A stretch of 64,000 nucleotides of DNA from Hydractinia symbiolongicarpus. Lineage: Eukaryota; Cnidaria; Hydrozoa; Anthoathecata; Hydractiniidae. The translations under genes were made by a program, and so were the position numbers. Within the stretch, counting starts at the first letter, position 1; every line of letters starts with the position of its first letter. Under the pieces are notes generated by a model. It saw nothing but the letters and a program-made list of their open reading frames with translations. It had not been told where the DNA came from and did no database searches. Positions 12,893-24,700 of the stretch are shown piece by piece. The stretch spans positions 3,908,001-3,972,000 of the forward strand of contig NC_079883.1 in the NCBI RefSeq assembly GCF_029227915.1, given 5' to 3'.

Positions 12893-15800
12893 GGCATATG
12901 AGAAAAGTGAGACCCGATACCCTATGTGATACCCGAGACCCGAGACCCGATACCCTGATACCGATACCTGAGACCCGAGACCCAATACCCTGACACCGAT
13001 ACCCGAGACCCTATACCCTGATTTTTTTTTTATTGATTTTTTTTCGGCGATGTTTTATTTCAATAAAAATCTATTTTTTCTCATTATTTTCTTGTTTTTT
13101 CAACCTAACATATCAGAGATGATATGTTAAGTTTATTCGAAGCAAGACGTACGTTCGATCGAATGAATAATTAATGAGGAAGTCCAGATTAAGCATGTGA
13201 AAGTGTCTGTTCGATGGATTGAATGGGAAAGGAAAAAGCAAAGAGTGAAGTTCGTGTGTTTAGTGAAGTAATAGTAATTTTAAAACGCGTTTTTATTATA
13301 TTTTACATTCAATTACAACTACAATGGAATCAAGGTATGTTCTTTTTTAAATATAAATTGTTTTTCGAGTAACAGAGACTATGTAATCTCACCCAATTTT
13401 TCTTCTAACAGTTACATTTTGAAAAAAATGAAGTTGATGGAAGCGAGAATTCAGAAAGTAAAAGGAGATGGTTTTTGTGCACTATATGCTGTGTTGGGTG
13501 CTATGAAGCAAAAAAAATTTAGCGCGATACCTTCGTTGGATGGTCTCATTGAAATGACAAGATATGAACTCTTAAGCAATTTAGATTATTACGGAGTGTT
13601 TCTGCCGATGACACTGATATTATCGAAGAATTTGATGAATACGTAAAGATGAGGAATTATAATCAGAGTATAGTTGATTTAATCTTACACGCTATTAGCA
13701 ATAGCATGCATTTAACTATAAAAATATTTTTACAACAAGAAAAAAGAATACGTGTTGTACGATCTCAACAATATTGTGCCCAACAGAACAACATCGTATA
13801 GACGTGTTGAAAGTTGGCAAACACTATGATATTTTGACATTGGGTGAGCATCATTTATTTCCGTGTATAATTCTTAGTTTAATACAGACAAGTTTTAATT
13901 GGAATATTATTTTTTTTATTAGGCACCCATGGCATCTGTGTGGATTTCATTAATCTTGATTCTGACGATGAAATTTCAGACGCAATGTCCGGTATGTCTA
14001 ATTATCTTATACTTTAGTTTTTCTCGTATTTTGAATGAATAATCTACACAAAATATTTTTTCTTTTTCTACCGAGTGCATTTTTCACTTACTTTTTTATT
14101 TCTAACGTGCAGAAAGCTTATATTATTTATGTGTCTAAGTGATGATTCAGCATAATTTCTCTAGGCATTAAAAGAGAAAGTGATGATAGAGAATGGATCC
14201 GGGTCGGAAAAGTGGGGAAAAGAAGTAAGTTAATTTTTTCGATAGCTTTTCATGGTGAAACAACGTTGGTAAAACGGTAAAATATTATCATTCATAAAGT
14301 AGAAAATTTATCATTTTTCACTTTTTTATGGTTTAGAGCAGCGGGTAGATAACAAACATGATAAGCAAAGAAAAGTTATAATAATAGGTAAATAATTTTA
14401 TTTCCATTTTTCAAACTTGAAGACAAACTTGATATTCTGGATCCTTGGGTATGGAGCTAGTAGAGTTCAACGTTTTAATTGATGATAATTACATAATATT
14501 ATAGATACAAGTAGTGATAGTGAAGATAACATTTTATCGGAGAATCCATTCGAATGCAACTTTCCAACAGGTTAGGAGGTTTAACATTTTTATCAATATT
14601 TTGGTGTGTCTGTTCAATGATTTTTACGTGTCATTAATTATTCGAATTAGATAACGCGGGTTTAAATGAAGAAGAAAGTATCTGTGATGAAACATCTTCC
14701 GATAGTTTCAATATGATGGATGAGAGTGATGGTAATGAAAGTGATGTGGATATCATACCAGACGGTAAGAAATCAGACGACCTCTCTTTGGTGCACCTGA
14801 TGGCTTAATGAACCTTTTCAACAGGATAGCCAATAATAAAAAAAATTATGTTATAGGTATATCGTATTACAATAACGACTTGACGCTACCAATTCTTTAA
14901 TCTGGAAGCTCTGGGTCATGCGAAACAAAATGGATAGCAGATATGATCATTCGTCAGGACTTTCCCACCGGAAATATTGCTTCTGCAACACCCGTTTATG
15001 TTCAACATAATGTTGAATTTGTTGTCGACACAACTAAGCTTGGAGATTGGAGGGATGTGAAAGTCGATCTCATTCCTGACAAGAAGAGGAAGGCTACAAA
15101 GAAATTTTACTATGTCACTGATATTGATGGTGAATTGAGATCTGCAGATCAGTTCGAGTCGCACGAGTACAAAGTCACGAGATTTGTTTATTCACATGGA
15201 CAAACTGGTGATTTTCATAAAGTCATCATCACTGTAACCGAAGGAAATGGTGGAATGAACCCGTTGGTGTACATAAAATACTACTTTGATAGCCACGAAC
15301 ATGCAATAGATATGAAAAAAGAAGGAAAAAATAACCGCAAAACATTGCACTCAACAAGAAAACAATTGCTAGAAACACGTAGTAATATTAACAAAAGGGT
15401 AAAAATACTTTCCATAAAGTCAGTGATAACATTGGTGGGTTTAAAAATGCACGAACTGTGGCTGAAATACCTAATAACTATAGACAATCATACGATGTCA
15501 GTAAAAAAACTGATGGTCTACACAGTAAAAATGAACTAGTTGAGTTGCTGGATTTATGCCAGGGTCAACTTGGCACAAGTAACGCGTTTTTGAGAGCTAT
15601 AAGAACTGCACCGGAGCAAACACTGTTTATGGCCACTGATACTCAGTTAAATGACCTTGAGCGTTTTTGCATTAACAGTGAACCGCCAAGTATTTTAGTA
15701 TTTCAGAGGGAAAAGACGTCGAGATTGTGAAAACGTTAAATTGGATTCCAGAGTCGATAGTTGAAGAAATAATGAAAGATGCCAGATTGTTAGCTGGTAA

Positions 15801-16251
15801 CAATGAAGATGTCATTAAAGGATTTGGCGATACATATATGTTAAAAATGCTAAAAACGAAAAACAACCATTCACAGTTGGAATAAACAAGAAAAAAAACA
15901 TTTTAACTTGCTGTGAAATTTGCTATCAGTTTAAAGGTTTCGGAATATGTGCGCATACTGTCTGCATAGCATTCAAGTTGAATGTGGTCGAACCTTTTTT
16001 AAAGCAATGCGAGAAAAAGACAACTAATGTCAGAAGCCTAGTAGACTTTTCCAAAGAGAAAAACGCGGGCAAAAAGAAAACGAAGGCAACTCAGAGAAGA
16101 AAAGGGCCAGCTAACGTTAAAAAGGTTCCAATCACAAATTTAATCAATCCACAAGCTTCTGGGTCTCGGGACTCGGGTCTCGGGTCTCGGGTCTCGGGTC
16201 TCGGGTCTCGGGTATCACATAGGGTATCGGGTCTTACTTTTCTCATATGCC
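12893..16251 (+). mobile_element. Mutator-like (MULE) DNA transposon, internally deleted
   Basis: The ends are GGCATATGAGAAAAGT and its near-exact inverted complement. Each is followed by an array of GAGACCCGA/GATACCC subrepeats (12911-13019 left, 16160-16240 right). The perfect 9-bp direct repeat GTTATTTAA flanks it at 12884-12892 and 16252-16260. It carries one plus-strand gene (13324-16268) with OTU and SWIM regions but without the DDE core. TIR length, 9-bp target duplication and gene content together support the MULE assignment. Confidence 0.85.
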
Positions 16252-16268
16252 GTTATTTAAAATATTAA
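13324..16268 (+). pseudogene. MULE gene: OTU-protease domain + SWIM zinc finger, transposase core deleted
   Basis: Exons read from splice sites and phase: 13324-13334, 13412-13843, 13923-13991, 14165-14224, 14337-14387, 14505-14570, 14651-14764 and 14857 onward. The N-terminal region has GDGFCALYAV, the Asp/Cys motif of OTU cysteine proteases, and a later HYDIL motif that could carry the catalytic His, reached only after a frameshift within 13600-13790. An acidic Ser/Asp-rich linker follows. A conserved segment (FLRAIRTAPEQ, TDTQLNDLERFC) lies at 15590-15680 and is typical of animal MULE proteins. The reading then jumps to a C-terminal SWIM-type CxC...CxH finger (about 15900-15960), so the DDE catalytic block is absent. 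An in-frame TAA near 14897, a frameshift near 15405-15440 and a stop near 15880 confirm it is dead. The final frame runs through the right TIR. Confidence 0.75.
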
Positions 16269-16573
16269 TTTTGTTTTTGTTAATTCTCGCGTCTGGTCTT
16301 CTGTCTCAACTGTTGCATGAAGCCCGAGTCACACCAGACATAAACATTTCAGAAAAATGGGTAATGAACTGTGGTGTATGTACATTATTAAATGTTTCAC
16401 ATTAGAAGCGGTAGATGTGTTTAATTCGTTTTATCGATTTAACTGGTCGTTCTCTTGTGGTTACTTAAAAAAACTTCTGGTTCTCTGTTGGTTTCTTCCA
16501 AATACTGTTGGTTCTCTGGTGGTTACTTCAAAATACTGCTGGTTACTGCTGGTTCCTACTTATAGAAAAAGCG

Positions 16574-17827
16574 ACTTACGACTGCGACCTAGTCTCTAAA
16601 TTAATAACAAAAATCGTCTGTCTGTTCAAAATGGTTGCGCGTTGTCTTAGTTTGTCCTCCCGCAAAGTAATTTCATTGAATTAAAACAGCCGAAAGTAAA
16701 GCACGAAATGCACGAATTGGAGAAATAATTTGATGGGCGAATTCCCGTGAATTTTTTCAAAGGTCAGTCTTATAATATTAGACGTGTGAGAAAATAGTAT
16801 TTAGTAGTTATCCGTGATTTATAAGCAGTACTAATTCTAGATTTTTAAATTTATTCCTAATACTTTTTGTTGTTTCATAGTAACCAGTTGGAATTTACGC
16901 CTGACTGGTTATTTTAATATGATTTATTTATGAATTCTTTCTGTAATATTTCATTCCTTCCATTCATTATTAGCATCTCTAGAGAGCTATGAATAGACGT
17001 AACAACTTGAGTAGTTTTGTTGTGTTCAAGAAATCTTATCGAAGGCGAACTTGAAATCTATTATAAAGTGCAGTGGAGAAATTTTCTTATGGCATATGTG
17101 AAAAAATATTGAGCTACAGAGAAGGTTTGGTGCCGCTGGACAAACGAACACAAGTCGGCTGTTGTCCTCCGTGAATAAGTTGTTATTTACGGAGGACATC
17201 TACCGACATGTGTTATTCTGCTTGGTAGGAAGCTTAAACATCTTACAATTTAAAATAAAAAGCAAAGTTCTAATAATTTATAAAAGTTATAATAATTTTA
17301 AATATAATGAATAGTTATGCCAAATTGAGCGCATCACTTCCCTCTAAGCTAAGCTGAAATGTCCAGGGTTACCAAGTTCATTGAATACGTTTTCCAGAAA
17401 GTCATTTTCTGTTGGATTAAAGCGTGCAAAAATACTTTTCAGATATTAGAAACAAGTAAATACCAGACAATAAGTGATTGCGCCAAAGGTTTCAACCTCA
17501 TCAAGAGATAACCGTATTTACAAGGTGTTTAGCAAGTATCCACTTGGGCTATAGTTTTTTATGTTGTGATATCAGAGTTCGTGGTTCAATACAGTATCAC
17601 AGTTTACATGTTTATTTCATTAGGGATTTCGTTATTTTTTTGTTTCTCAAGGGATGTGGATTCCAGATGCTGTTTGTAATGTGTGCATATCGGATATATG
17701 TAAGTCGTTGTTTTATATCTTCATATGTACTTTACCTTTTTTTTTGGCTTATGTACTTGTTCTTTAATCTTATAACAGAATACGACTTGTTTCAGAATCA
17801 AAATTTATTTGACGCTGCATTTATATA
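16574..17827. other. No gene recognised
   Basis: AT-rich DNA with short open frames only. One CGTCTGTCTGTTCAAAATGG stretch (about 16614-16633) resembles the start of the Helitron-type elements further right and may be a decayed relic. Confidence 0.5.
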
Positions 17828-17829
17828 TA

Positions 17830-18513
17830 CAGTTAAACTCATGTAATTCAAATCTCCAAGAAGATTTAAAATTTGTTCAAATTACATGAGTTTCGAATTA
17901 TGGAAGTTTGACTTTTTTTGGCGAATTTGGGTGGGAAAGTGTTAACGGATTTACGGCGCTATTAATTATCAATGTTTTAAGATCCTATTGAGTAAAACGA
18001 CGCGTAGTATTTGAGAAATAAGTTGCTATTTTCATGTAAAACAAGTGTTATAAATTTTTTAATTATCAATTTTTCTCACAAAAGTCAATGATTTTGCTCT
18101 GTTTTCTATTAATCAATCTTCTATGGTTGATCTTATCGGACATTTGCGACAACAGAGTATCAAACTTTGGATCGGTCTTAAACAACATCAGCACACGAAT
18201 TTACGAAAGTTTTTCAATGCAAAGACTTCACGGCATCAAATGGGTGGTTAAGAGGCTGGAAAGAGAGTTTAATTACATTCTATGTACTTTTACTGTATTC
18301 AATCACTCTTCAATACAAGATGCAATAGAGACTCTGCATTGGAATAGAACGGAATGAAACAAAATAGATTTTTTTCGTTATCCGGTCCGGTCCGCGGAAC
18401 GTTTTCCGTGTGTGGATATTGGCCTTTAGAGTAAACTCAGATGGTACCGGAGAATTCGTTCGATTTATATGATTATTCGAATTATAGGAGTTCGAATTAC
18501 ATAAGTTCAACTG
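17830..18513. mobile_element. TA-target MITE with CAGTTRAACT ends (pogo/Tigger-like)
   Basis: Left end CAGTTAAACTCATGTAATTC and complementary right end CAGTTGAACTTATGTAATTC are flanked by TA at 17828-17829 and 18514-18515. A CAGT start and TA target are typical of pogo/Tigger elements. An 89-codon frame (18088-18357) inside has no recognisable transposase motif; I treat it as chance. Confidence 0.75.
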
Positions 18514-18801
18514 TATGTATTTTTTACCTTCTATGTGTCGTATTGGAGGTACGACAAACTATTGCGTTATACCACCTTTAAGTATAAGTGTTCGTCTTCT
18601 TTCTACAAATAAGCTACTTCCCTTTTTTGGTTTTGTGGACCAGAATAAAGAAATAAAAAATACACAGTTCATTTAGCTGCTTATACGCACTTTTGGACAC
18701 CATTATGTACCCCATATTGAATTCGAGGGGAAAAAAAAGTTTCCTAAATCGAATCTAAAAACTTAATTGTAAAGCATGATTTTAAAACGAATACAATTTT
18801 A

Positions 18802-18924
18802 TCTCTTTAATAATAGCCGTATTTTGTCTGTGTGTCCGCGAAAGCTGCGTCCCATAACGGAAACACGAAATGCGATACATAAAGAACAGGCGACCCCGTG
18901 GATTCGCCACGAGCTATTGACTAG
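18802..18924 (+). mobile_element. Helitron-type element 1 of a head-to-tail series
   Basis: Starts TCTCTTTAATAATAGCCG after an A and ends CTAG before a T. A GTGG-ATTCG-CCAC hairpin lies about 14 nt before the end. 5' TC, 3' CTRR, a subterminal hairpin and insertion between A and T are the canonical Helitron signature. At 123 bp with no coding sequence it is non-autonomous. Confidence 0.65.
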
Positions 18925-20459
18925 TCTCTATAATAATAGCCGTATTCCGTCTTTTCTGTCTATTCAAAAGGGTTACTGATATTCCTTTGATCTTTCCGCG
19001 ATTTTTAGAAACCAGGGGGTTGTTTAATCGTAAATCAAATTATTGATTAAAATAAATTCTAAAAATTAATTTATTTCTTTAATTAATTGAATTACTTTAG
19101 TTTATTACCATAAGTAAGAAAAATAAATTTAGTCAGAAAAATGAATGCATTATTTTAATACGCCATTTTTAATAATAATTACCCCTGTGACCTCAATCGC
19201 CGTTTTCGCTTAGGAGGTACAGAAAACAAATGGGACAGTTTACTGAGAGTTTTACTAACTTTGTTTTTACCGCTCGCACATAATACACCAATTAAAACGC
19301 TTGATTGTTTGAAAAACCGATCCAAGACTTTCGCGGCCCGGCATACCGACGAAGAAACATGAGGACCGAAACATGATGGCCATAAATATATTGTCTAAAT
19401 ATATTGTCATGTTTTTAGTCACGTACAGATCTTAAACGCACCAGTTTTAGGATTTTTGGCTAGGAACAAAGATTTTAGAGGCTAGCTAGCTAGCTAGAAC
19501 CTTACTTATTACTATTCTGTATGGTATAAGAGGTTTTTATCCTACCCACCATTTATTTTTGTGTTGAGACTGTAGCCATTTAGCTAGCTCCTATCTTTGG
19601 CTAAAAAGTGAGAGAATAAAAATGCAGCTTGCCTACAACAATATTCTTAAACAATAAGTGTTATGCTATAAATGCAGTTAGCTAGGTAGCTACATCTTTT
19701 TTTATTCTGAACCGGTAATGGGCTGTTCCCTGTGTTTTCATTAAAACGCAACGAAGTTTTTTTGGAAAGGGGTATAACGCCTATACGCCTGTTCAACTCT
19801 GTTTAACTATACTACGCAGTTAGCCCGGTGTTAACAACAGACTGTTTTTTTTGGTAAAGGCTGTTACGCCTATGCGCATTTACAACGTGGTTTACCTGTA
19901 CTAAGGGGTCAACCCAATGTGATAATTCATTTTCAAACTTTCTCGGTAATCACACATGTACGGATGTGCAACAATGTTTACCCGGACTAACCACTCAGCC
20001 CTGTTGTGTTTTTTTAAACAGAGTCTGTCAGAAAGTTTTTTCCAAAGGCGTATTACTTCTAGACTCCTGTGCAACACGGTTTAACTGTACTAAGCGCTTA
20101 GCCCAGTGTCACGATAATTTGTTAACTTGTTAACTTTCACAAAAACTTATTCCGCAAAATAAAATAATATTGACTGATTGTTTTTGCTATGATGGAGTAA
20201 CAGCGGTTTGTAAACTGTGCTTTTATTTCAGCTATCGTTGCGGGGAATATTTTGTGAAAAATATGTTACAGTCGCAAGACTATAATGGTTTATGCGATTC
20301 ACTTAATTTACGACATACTGCATACCTGTACTAAAGCGCTCCACCTGATCGTGTGGCACAGTTTACGGCTCTTATTAAGCGCTCCACAGAGTGTTCAACA
20401 TCGGGTCACACATTGACTTTGGCTTACCACGGCGTTTCGACGCCGGGTTTCCCGGCTAG
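18925..20459 (+). mobile_element. Helitron-type element 2, about 1.5 kb
   Basis: Begins TCTCTATAATAATAGCCG directly after the CTAG of element 1. It ends with hairpins GGCGT-TTCG-ACGCC and CCGGG-TTT-CCCGG followed by CTAG. The right third holds diverged internal repeats (phrases around TACTAAGCGCTTAGCCC and TTTACCTGTACTAAG) shared with element 3. No coding sequence; non-autonomous. A GCTA tetranucleotide run lies at about 19480-19497. Confidence 0.7.
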
Positions 20460-21798
20460 TCTCTTTAATAATAGCCTTATTCCGTCTGTCTGTCTGTCAC
20501 GCAAAATGGTAGCCCAGCGGCTTTTTTGATCTCGCTAAGTCCTAAACCGGGGGTTTGAAATATCTAATTTTGTTAATGGTAGTGTGCCATTTGATTTTAT
20601 TCATTAACATTAATAAAAAAGAATAGTTATGGTTAACATTTTTTAAGAAATACACGTGCTATCAAAAACAAAAAACAAAATTTAAGAATAATAAAATATG
20701 AACGCCATTTTAATTATGAGCCCCCGTACGCCTCAAAGTTCTAGTGTTGACAACGTGGTTGGTGAACGATCTTACCTAATGGTGGCCATTTTAAAGGTTT
20801 GCAGGTCGTTTTTTTAACGTTTAGTTTTCTAAAATCTTTGTATTGTGCTTTTTTTATGTTTTGCATGTTAAGATAAAATATTGTTACGTTTTCTAGCTAT
20901 GTATAAATCTTAAACAAACGAGTTTTTAGGATTCTGGGCTACAAACGTTGATTTTGAAAAAGCATGGCTAAGTTCAGGTTTTTTGGCATGCTTGCCAGCT
21001 AGCCTAATTTATTTCTAATCTTTTGAAGTTGTTTTTCTAGTTGTTAGCTAGGTTTAGGAGCTCCTTATTCTAGAAATTATATATTTTCACAATTACGTTT
21101 GCGGCTACCAGCTAGCTGTTTATTTATATCTGGCTTAAAAGTGAAAGTAGAAGAATGCAGTAACTACACGGAAATTCTTAATCAAGAATTGTTAGGCTAA
21201 ATGCAGAAAGGCTTTGTTACTGTAATGAAAACTTCTTTTCCAAATAAAAACCGTGTCACACATGCGTATAAGCGTATTACGCTTATACGCATGTGTGACA
21301 CGGCTTACCTATAAAAAGCACTAAGCTCGGAATTAACGACAGACTGTTTTCTGTGTTTTTATTTTAATCAAGGCTAGAATAAAGTTTTTGGAAAAAAGGG
21401 TATTATTCCTATACGAATGTGCGACAAGGTGTATATATACCTGTCCGTACAAGTGCCCAGCCCGGTGTCGCGATTAATTTTTAAACATTTACGGAAACTT
21501 ATTTCACAAAATAAAATAATATTAACTGATTACTTTAGCTATGACTGGCTAACGACTGTGTTTTTATTTACGCTAAAGTTGCAGCATGGTTTTTTTTTGA
21601 AAAAAAATCACACCCGAAACACTTATGTTGTGTGCGCTTCACTTGATTCTTGACATATACTGCATACCTGTACTAAGGCACTTCACCTAACCGAGCCGAA
21701 CAGTATGTGGTTCTTAATAAACACTTTTAAGGGCATTCAACGACAGGTCACACAGTTACTGTTTAACCCGGAGTTTTGATGCCAAGTATCCCAGGTAG
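20460..21798 (+). mobile_element. Helitron-type element 3, about 1.3 kb
   Basis: Begins TCTCTTTAATAATAGCC directly after the CTAG of element 2, then short GTCT repeats and CACGCAAAATGGTAGC. The right part parallels element 2. The 3' end is mutated (GGTAG before T), and the subterminal hairpin GGAGT/ATGCC is imperfect. A perfect 53-bp palindrome lies inside. No coding sequence. Confidence 0.65.
21251..21303. repeat. Perfect 53-bp palindrome (26-bp arms, 1-nt centre)
   Basis: The left arm starts CCGTGTCACACATGCG and is followed, after one central T, by its exact reverse complement. It lies in Helitron-type element 3. The corresponding region of element 2 has only a single-arm version (CCTATACGCC...), so the palindrome probably formed after the copies separated. 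Confidence 0.9.
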
Positions 21799-24700
21799 TA
21801 TTATAAAACACAGTTACTCATGATAATCCTGGACTTTTAAAATAAAGTAAATAAAATAATTGACTTACATATTATTTTAGTTTTCTGATTGTGTTTCGCC
21901 ATTCACCATGATTCGACACGCCTGTTACATTCAGGATGCCTTAAGCAACGTTAAAGAACATCCTATACTTTCCTTATGTCAGTACTTCTCGATATAAACA
22001 ATACACGTCTTCTGTCTGCAATATGACTACCAGCAAAAATACAATAATAACCGATTAGCTCGGTCGATACCGCAAATATCGCCCGAAGTCTAAGTGCCGG
22101 CCGAGCTTGTGACCTTGGTGCAATGACTGATTTGCTATCCGTCTAAGTTAGATAAAAACTAAGAAGTTCAGTTTACTGTTTCTTTAATATAAATTCACTA
22201 TTTTCGTTATCACTCGAGATAAAAATTAGAAACAGTCATGTCTAAATGCAGAAACATTCTACGCAGAGTTCGAAACAATCTATAGAATGAATCCTTGTAA
22301 ACAAAACATTACATGTTCGATGCTTTTAGAGGAATGTGTAAAGTTGGATGTGCAACTGAACTTTAGTTACAGCGATTATTAAAGTAATTTTTCGATCAGT
22401 TAGCCAAGAATGACACGGGCTTCTATATTGACCGAGTAACCAAAAAAGTGAATTTTAAATCTGAAAATGAGGGGGACAAATGTCTTATAAATTCGTCGTC
22501 CTGTATTTAGTATTTTTGATATAACGTACCAACTTTTTTTTAGACAATGTAGCTACCTAGCTAAGTAGTTAGCTAACAAGCTAGCCATTTTGAAGAAGCT
22601 TCCAGACAAGTTTATTGACGCTAAATCTGGGTACTTCAACAGTAAAACTTGACATTGCTGTTGTTTCTCTTCTTAGACAAGTTTTTATCGATAATGTATT
22701 GTAGAAATTAGATAATAATTTCTGATGCTTCTTGTGACTTTTTTATGGTTGTTTACATTTTAAGCCACCATTTTTCTTGACGACGTGCCATATCGACCTG
22801 TCATCAAGAGGTCTAGTCCAATTATATTGCCTAAAAATATAGGGTAACTGCGTTTGCCAGCCATAGCCTTCTAATTAAAAAATATCACAGCCTGTAATAG
22901 GATAGTTAGCACGTTGCTCCTAAACTGCTGTAAAATAACTTTATCTATAACTGAGCTCTTTTTTATCGACTGATTATGTTGTCTACACTACTTTTTCCCA
23001 CTATTAATTGCCAGCCAACTAGCTAGTTAATTCAGGCAACCCCAATAGGCAAAACTAAAAACTTGACAAGCGAAAGCTTATTTCACGGGAACTTATTCCT
23101 AATAGAAAATATAGGGTAACTGTGTTTGCTAGGACGGGGTAACAATATGCTGTATCACGTTGTTTTATTTCAATCGCTATCGCTAATATAATAGCTGTCG
23201 TCTGTCAGTTTGTGCATCCAAAGCGACTTGTGTCAACCACACACGAAATACTAGCCCGATAGCGCAGGGACGAAAATCCGTCGGGCCCCGGCTGGGACAG
23301 GGACGGACGGGTTCCCGCTGGTACAATCAGGAGCGGAGTTTTATATAAATGATCAATCAGAAACTAAAGTTCTTTGTATTTCTTAGCAACGATTTTTGTG
23401 CTCTCCTAATATCGGTCCGAAACTTGACAAGCAGATTGGACCAACTCATTGCTGGAGAAAGAAAAGGTTTTTAACTGTTTGCTTTATTTTTTCTTTCTGA
23501 TACTTCCATTTTTGTAATATTCGTTTTCTATATGTTTTTACATGCTAAGATAATAGTTGGCTTGACAATATATTTATATTGTCAAGTTTTTTAGCCATGT
23601 ACAAATCTTAAATGCACCATTTTTAGGTTTTTTGGCTAGGAATGAAGATGAACAGACAGACGATGGCTATTATATTACAGGTAGTAATAGTAATAGTAAT
23701 CCTCCGTACGATGCAAGGTGTCTATTTGGTATATAGCATCGATAAATGAAAACTTTTATAAGAAGTATAATCTTTGAACAATTCCAATTAACAAAAGAGA
23801 AAAATGAACGAAATTTTTCAAAAAACAAAGCTCCATAAACGTCAAAGGCGTCCTTTTTAGGGTGGAAGCAACCCTTTTAAAAATCCAATTTTTTTTTTCA
23901 CTTATTGGTTACGAAGGTATTCTCAGACAAAAAATCCATAATTTTTATGTTATACCACACATGGTTTTAATGGTTATAATAAAATTATCTTTCACCCAAA
24001 ATATTCAGGTTCTTAACTCCTCTTTAAATTAAAATGTCGTGAATAATTAAATAGTTCATCCGAATATAGCTTTAAGGCCGAACTCCACTAAGGGTAATGC
24101 GCGAAGAGCCGATACGATGTTTTGTTGTGTAAATTAGATATGGCGCAATATACTTCGCGCTTTCGGTGGAAATCTATTCGGCCGAGCAAATTCTGAAAGT
24201 AGAAACCTTCATACTCTTAGGGAACATAATTTGGTCGCACCAATCAAATTGCAAAAAATTGTAAACAGTGCGAAAACAAAAATAAATTCAATAATAATCA
24301 AGATAGTGCGGATGATTCACAAGCACGGTATGTGGACTTTAATAGAATTTGCTTTAAGCGGCAAATGCAGCAAAACGCCACACAAACTCAAGAAAATAAA
24401 AGCATCGTTTAGGATTGATGATTTGGGACGATACCTGTAATCTTGCAGATGCAGACTTTGCAAAGTGAAGATAATTACGATGAGCTGCTATTAAACGAAG
24501 TAAAAATGTTTTGGTAGGACACAAAATGTAGATCATACAGATAAAACCCCCAAGAAGATTGGAAGAATATTTCCGGAAGACTAATTCTGCTAAGCTTATG
24601 AAAGTAGGTCAGTACGACACTACAAAACTCCACTCCATATCTAGTTGAGCATAATTGTCAGAAGTTAAATATCTTGAGGACCAAACGTTATTTCTCCAAA

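Larger units (their letters stand above)
11971..16573. mobile_element. Outer MULE-type element with 9-bp TSD, interrupted by inner MULE
   Basis: Flanked by the 9-bp direct repeat ACTTACGAC (11962-11970 and 16574-16582). Its long inverted ends are built from AACCAGCAGTAACC and GTAACCACCAGAGAACC subrepeats (about 11977-12115 left, about 16460-16567 right, inverted). Without the inner element and its duplicated target it would be about 1.2 kb, with no coding sequence of its own. Nine-bp target duplications are the hallmark of the Mutator-like superfamily. The left half also has two copies of a block around AATGTCTCTTTTTG (about 12630 and 12812). Confidence 0.7.

Noticed and set aside
18088-18357. 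89-codon frame as a transposase of the surrounding MITE
   Set aside because: No helix-turn-helix or DDE motif and too short; the MITE is non-autonomous.
24073-24185. Possible small transposon with GGCCGAA ends
   Set aside because: The inverted similarity is short and imperfect and no target duplication was found.
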